Assembly: GCA_000435595.1 (NCBI GenBank)
Contig: FR895440.1
Coordinates: 1 to 8,178 of the forward strand
Direction: 5' to 3'
DNA length: 8,178 bases
Source of the DNA: Firmicutes bacterium CAG:882
GTDB taxonomy: Bacteria > Bacillota > Clostridia > Lachnospirales > Lachnospiraceae
Shown here: positions 5,753 through 8,178 of the stretch, piece by piece
Numbering within the stretch: the first letter of the stretch is position 1
How the letters are laid out: every line of letters starts with the position of its first letter
Made by a program: the position numbers and the translations under genes
The notes under the pieces: generated by a model
Told to the model about the DNA's origin: nothing
Databases searched by the model: none
What the model saw: only the letters and a program-made list of their open reading frames with translations

Positions 5753-5777
5753 CGTTATAGTGAAAGGATTTTTTTGT

Positions 5778-6173
5778 ATGAGACGAAGTGAAATAAGAGA
5801 ACACGTATTTAAGCTGTTATTCCGTGTGGAATTTCATGATGCGGCGGATTTAGATGAGCAGGACAAGCTCTATTTTGAACCGCTCACACTCACGGAAGAA
5901 CATCAGAAGCTTATAACGGACAGGACGAAGAAGATTGAGGAGAAGCTTCCTGAGGTGGACGGCAAGATTGAAGAACTCTGTGTCGGCTGGAAGAAGGAAC
6001 GAATCGGTAAGGTTGAACTTACAATACTTCGTCTTGCAGTCTATGAGGCACTTTTTGACGATGATGTTCCGACTAATGTTGCAATCAACGAGGCTGTTGA
6101 ACTTGCAAAGAAGTATGGTGGAGACGATTCACCTTCATTTGTCAACGGAATTCTGGGCAAGCTTGTGAAGTAG
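5778..6173 (+). CDS. nusB: Transcription antitermination protein NusB
   Basis: NusB binds the boxA RNA element together with NusE (ribosomal protein S10) and supports antitermination in rRNA operons. The all-helical protein has 131 residues, typical for the family. It starts with MRRSEIREHVFKLLFRVEF, the first RNA-binding helix. The C-terminal half shows the diagnostic ILRLAVYE (83-90), VPTNVAINEAVELAKKYG (97-114) and FVNGIL (121-126). I chose ATG 5778 with AAAGGA (5763-5768) upstream. GTG 5760 is in frame but would add six residues before the conserved start. A terminator-like hairpin precedes it, and xseA follows after a single base. Confidence 0.96.
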   Translation: MRRSEIREHVFKLLFRVEFHDAADLDEQDKLYFEPLTLTEEHQKLITDRTKKIEEKLPEVDGKIEELCVGWKKERIGKVELTILRLAVYEALFDDDVPTNVAINEAVELAKKYGGDDSPSFVNGILGKLVK

Positions 6174-6174
6174 T

Positions 6175-7386
6175 ATGGCAGATGCATATAGTGTAAGTCA
6201 GGTTAACCGGTACATTAAGAATATGTTTCAGACGGACTTTGTGCTTAACAGGGTACGGGTGACCGGAGAGGTGTCTAATTGCAAGTATCACAGCTCCGGA
6301 CATATTTATTTTACTCTGAAAGATGAGGCGAGTGCACTCGCATGTGTGATGTTTGCGGGCGACAGAAACGGACTTAATTTCACGCTGCGCGACGGAATGC
6401 AGATTAAGGCAGCGGGGAGCATTAATGTATATGAGAGGGACGGCAAATATCAGTTGTATGCTAAGAGCATAGAACAGGCAGGAGCGGGGGCTCTCTATGA
6501 GAGGTATCTTGCGCTTAAGGCTGAGCTTGAGGAGATGGGAATGTTTGATGCATCATTCAAACAGCCTGTTCCAAAATACGCATTGAACATCGGTGTTGTA
6601 ACTGCTTCGACAGGGGCAGCAATCCAGGATATAATCAATATATCACACAGAAGAAATCCATACGTGCAGTTGTATCTGTATCCTGCAAAGGTACAGGGAG
6701 AGGGAGCAGCGGAGACGATATGCCGTGGAATCCGGGTGTTAGATTCCATGAACCTTGATGTAATCATCGTCGGAAGAGGAGGAGGCTCAATTGAGGATTT
6801 ATGGGCATTTAACGAGGAGTGTGTGGCAAGAAGCGTATTTGAGTGCAGGACACCTGTAATATCGGCTGTCGGACATGAGACTGACTATACGATAATTGAT
6901 TTTGTTTCGGATATGCGCGCACCGACACCTTCGGCGGCTGCGGAACTTGCAGTGTTTGATTATGTACAGTGGTGCCGGAGAATAGAGGATATATACGGCA
7001 CTCTTGACAATTTGATGGATAGCCGCGTGGCAGCCATGAAGGAACGCATCAATTCAATGAATTTAAGACTTAAGATGTCGGCTCCCGAAAAGAGACTTTC
7101 GGACAACAGGCAGTATTTGGATATGTTAAGACAGAGGCTTGATATATCTGTTGACAGACTTGTTGATTCTAAGAACAGCAGATTCAAGCTTCTTGCGGCA
7201 AAGCTTGGAGGACTTTCACCTATGACTAAAATCAGCGGCGGTTTCGGATATATTGAGGGTGAGGACAAATATGCCGTGAAAAGCATCAATGATATAAAAA
7301 TCGGTGAAAATATCAGAGTGGTATTGTCTGACGGAAGCTTTGAAGCAGTGGTATCAGGTACTGAGAAGCAACGTCTAAAGATATAG
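6175..7386 (+). CDS. xseA: Exodeoxyribonuclease VII large subunit
   Basis: XseA is the catalytic subunit of exonuclease VII, which degrades single-stranded DNA from both ends into short oligonucleotides in repair. The 403 residues fit the family. An N-terminal OB-fold (about 5-100) contains VRVTGEVSNCKYHSSGHIYF (28-46). The catalytic domain carries GVVTASTGAAIQDI (140-153), GRGGGSIEDLWAFN (200-213), SAVGHETD (230-237) and RAPTPSAAAE (248-257). A long helical region for XseB binding follows (about 265-340), and then the C-terminal segment with LSPMTKISGGFGYI near 347-360. The ATG lies one base after the nusB stop and has no clear ribosome site, so translation is probably coupled to nusB. Confidence 0.97.
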   Translation: MADAYSVSQVNRYIKNMFQTDFVLNRVRVTGEVSNCKYHSSGHIYFTLKDEASALACVMFAGDRNGLNFTLRDGMQIKAAGSINVYERDGKYQLYAKSIEQAGAGALYERYLALKAELEEMGMFDASFKQPVPKYALNIGVVTASTGAAIQDIINISHRRNPYVQLYLYPAKVQGEGAAETICRGIRVLDSMNLDVIIVGRGGGSIEDLWAFNEECVARSVFECRTPVISAVGHETDYTIIDFVSDMRAPTPSAAAELAVFDYVQWCRRIEDIYGTLDNLMDSRVAAMKERINSMNLRLKMSAPEKRLSDNRQYLDMLRQRLDISVDRLVDSKNSRFKLLAAKLGGLSPMTKISGGFGYIEGEDKYAVKSINDIKIGENIRVVLSDGSFEAVVSGTEKQRLKI

Positions 7387-7406
7387 AATGCAGGCCGGAG
7401 GTTGAG

Positions 7407-7622
7407 ATGGCGAAGGCTAAGAGTATAGAAGAAAATTTTGAAAAATTAGAAGAGATTATTGACAATCTTGAACAGAATGATATGTCATTAGAAGAAGCGT
7501 TTAAGGCTTATGAGGCGGGTATCAGGCTGACGGCACAGTGTGCTAAGCAGCTTGACAATGTGGAAAAGCAGATAATTGTTCTCAGGGAAGAGTCTGCAGC
7601 TTCGAATGGAGATGAAGATTGA
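7407..7622 (+). CDS. xseB: Exodeoxyribonuclease VII small subunit
   Basis: XseB is the small helical subunit of exonuclease VII and binds in several copies to the coiled region of XseA. The 71 residues form a helical hairpin with the family pattern: SIEENFEKLEEIIDNLE (6-22), the turn NDMSLEEAFKAYEAGI (24-39) and the second helix CAKQLDNVEKQI (45-56). The acidic tail (60-71) is of low complexity. GGAGG (7397-7401) lies five bases ahead of the ATG, and the gene sits 20 bases after xseA, which gives the usual xseA-xseB pair. Confidence 0.96.
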   Translation: MAKAKSIEENFEKLEEIIDNLEQNDMSLEEAFKAYEAGIRLTAQCAKQLDNVEKQIIVLREESAASNGDED

Positions 7623-7623
7623 T

Positions 7624-8178
7624 ATGGTGGATTATCAGGAACTTCTTTGCGGCAGAACGGATTATGCCAATTTAATAATAGAGAAGTACCTTCCTAAAGA
7701 GGAGGGCTTTTTAACCGAACTTATTTCTGCAATGAATTACAGTGTACTTGTGGGCGGAAAGAGGCTTAGACCTGTATTTATGGACAGTGTGTACAGACTT
7801 ATGGGAGGTAAGGACAAGCGCAATGAGCCTTTTATGGCGGCTATGGAATATCTCCACACCTACTCGCTTGTGCATGATGATATGCCTGAGATAGATAACG
7901 ATGAGCTAAGAAGAGGAAAGCCTACGACACACAGCAGATACGGGGCGGCCTGCGGACTGCTTGCCGGTGACGGACTTCTTCACTGGTCAACACAGACAGC
8001 TCTTAAGGCGTTTTTATATGCGGAAAATGACAATGACAGGGAAAAAATTATCAAGGCTTTCACAATATTTGCCGATAAATCCGGTCCTTACGGGATGCTC
8101 GGGGGGCAGTCGGTGGATGTGCTTTTTACAGGTAAGAACCCTGACAGGGACAGGCTTGATTATATATATAGATTAAAG
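7624..8178 (+). CDS. ispA: Polyprenyl synthetase, farnesyl/geranyl diphosphate synthase type (5' part)
   Basis: IspA adds isopentenyl diphosphate units to allylic diphosphates, making geranyl and farnesyl diphosphate for quinones and the undecaprenyl lipid carrier. The frame is open for 185 codons to the window edge, about 60% of the usual 290-300 residues. Visible motifs are GGKRLRP (44-50, substrate binding), the first aspartate-rich motif DDMPEIDND (85-93) followed by RRGKPTTH (96-103), and LLAGDGLL (112-119). The second aspartate-rich motif lies beyond the end. The residues just before the first motif (HTYSLVH, 78-84) fit a short-chain enzyme. ATG 7624 follows the xseB stop by one base, with only a weak GGAG (7608-7611), so coupling is likely. 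The symbol follows position after xseB. Confidence 0.93.
   Translation, partial: MVDYQELLCGRTDYANLIIEKYLPKEEGFLTELISAMNYSVLVGGKRLRPVFMDSVYRLMGGKDKRNEPFMAAMEYLHTYSLVHDDMPEIDNDELRRGKPTTHSRYGAACGLLAGDGLLHWSTQTALKAFLYAENDNDREKIIKAFTIFADKSGPYGMLGGQSVDVLFTGKNPDRDRLDYIYRLK

Noticed and set aside
5734..5761. Possible extra promoter before nusB, with TATAGT at 5756-5761 as a -10
   Set aside because: No acceptable -35 stands at 16-18 bases: TTGAGC is 22 bases away and GTTTCA is a poor match. The region is better explained by the hairpin and the nusB ribosome site.
7608..7626. Possible ribosome site GGAG for ispA as an independent initiation region
   Set aside because: The match is short and 12 bases from the ATG. 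Coupling to xseB, whose stop is one base before the start, explains translation better.
7961..8176. A 71-codon open frame near the end of the window
   Set aside because: It is out of frame with ispA, whose conserved motifs are read through the same bases. It is a shadow of that gene.

Overview
The window is a stretch of a Clostridia chromosome, most likely from a member of the Lachnospiraceae or a close relative. I base this on gene order and protein character, because no database search was possible. All genes are on the + strand and nearly every base is coding. No mobile element, CRISPR array, tRNA or rRNA is visible, and base composition looks even throughout.

Region 1 (about 1-5175) is a complete eight-gene spoIIIA operon, spoIIIAA to spoIIIAH. 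Its products build the SpoIIIA-SpoIIQ ("feeding tube") complex between mother cell and forespore during endosporulation. SpoIIIAA is the cytosolic secretion-type ATPase. SpoIIIAB, AC, AD, AE and AF are membrane parts. SpoIIIAG and SpoIIIAH carry ring-forming domains that lie in the space between the two membranes. The genes overlap or are separated by at most 30 bases, so they are read as one transcript with translational coupling. spoIIIAG and spoIIIAH both start with TTG.

Region 2 (5176-5331) is the only sizeable gap. It has no convincing terminator after spoIIIAH. It does contain a near-consensus vegetative promoter (TTGCAA, 17 bases, TATAAT) and a short leader.

Region 3 (5332-8178) is a housekeeping operon: an Asp23/Gls24-family protein (position of B. 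subtilis yqhY), nusB (transcription antitermination), xseA and xseB (the two subunits of exonuclease VII), and the first 185 codons of ispA (isoprenoid chain elongation), cut by the window edge. A stable hairpin sits between the Asp23 gene and nusB and may act as a partial terminator. Compared with B. subtilis, accB-accC and folD are missing from this neighbourhood.

The gene content is a known, conserved cluster and I found no undescribed system. The points worth a second look are small: a hairpin that may loop out the spacer between the spoIIIAB ribosome site and its start codon, the hairpin before nusB, the promoter junction between the two operons, and lineage-specific low-complexity segments in SpoIIIAE and SpoIIIAH.
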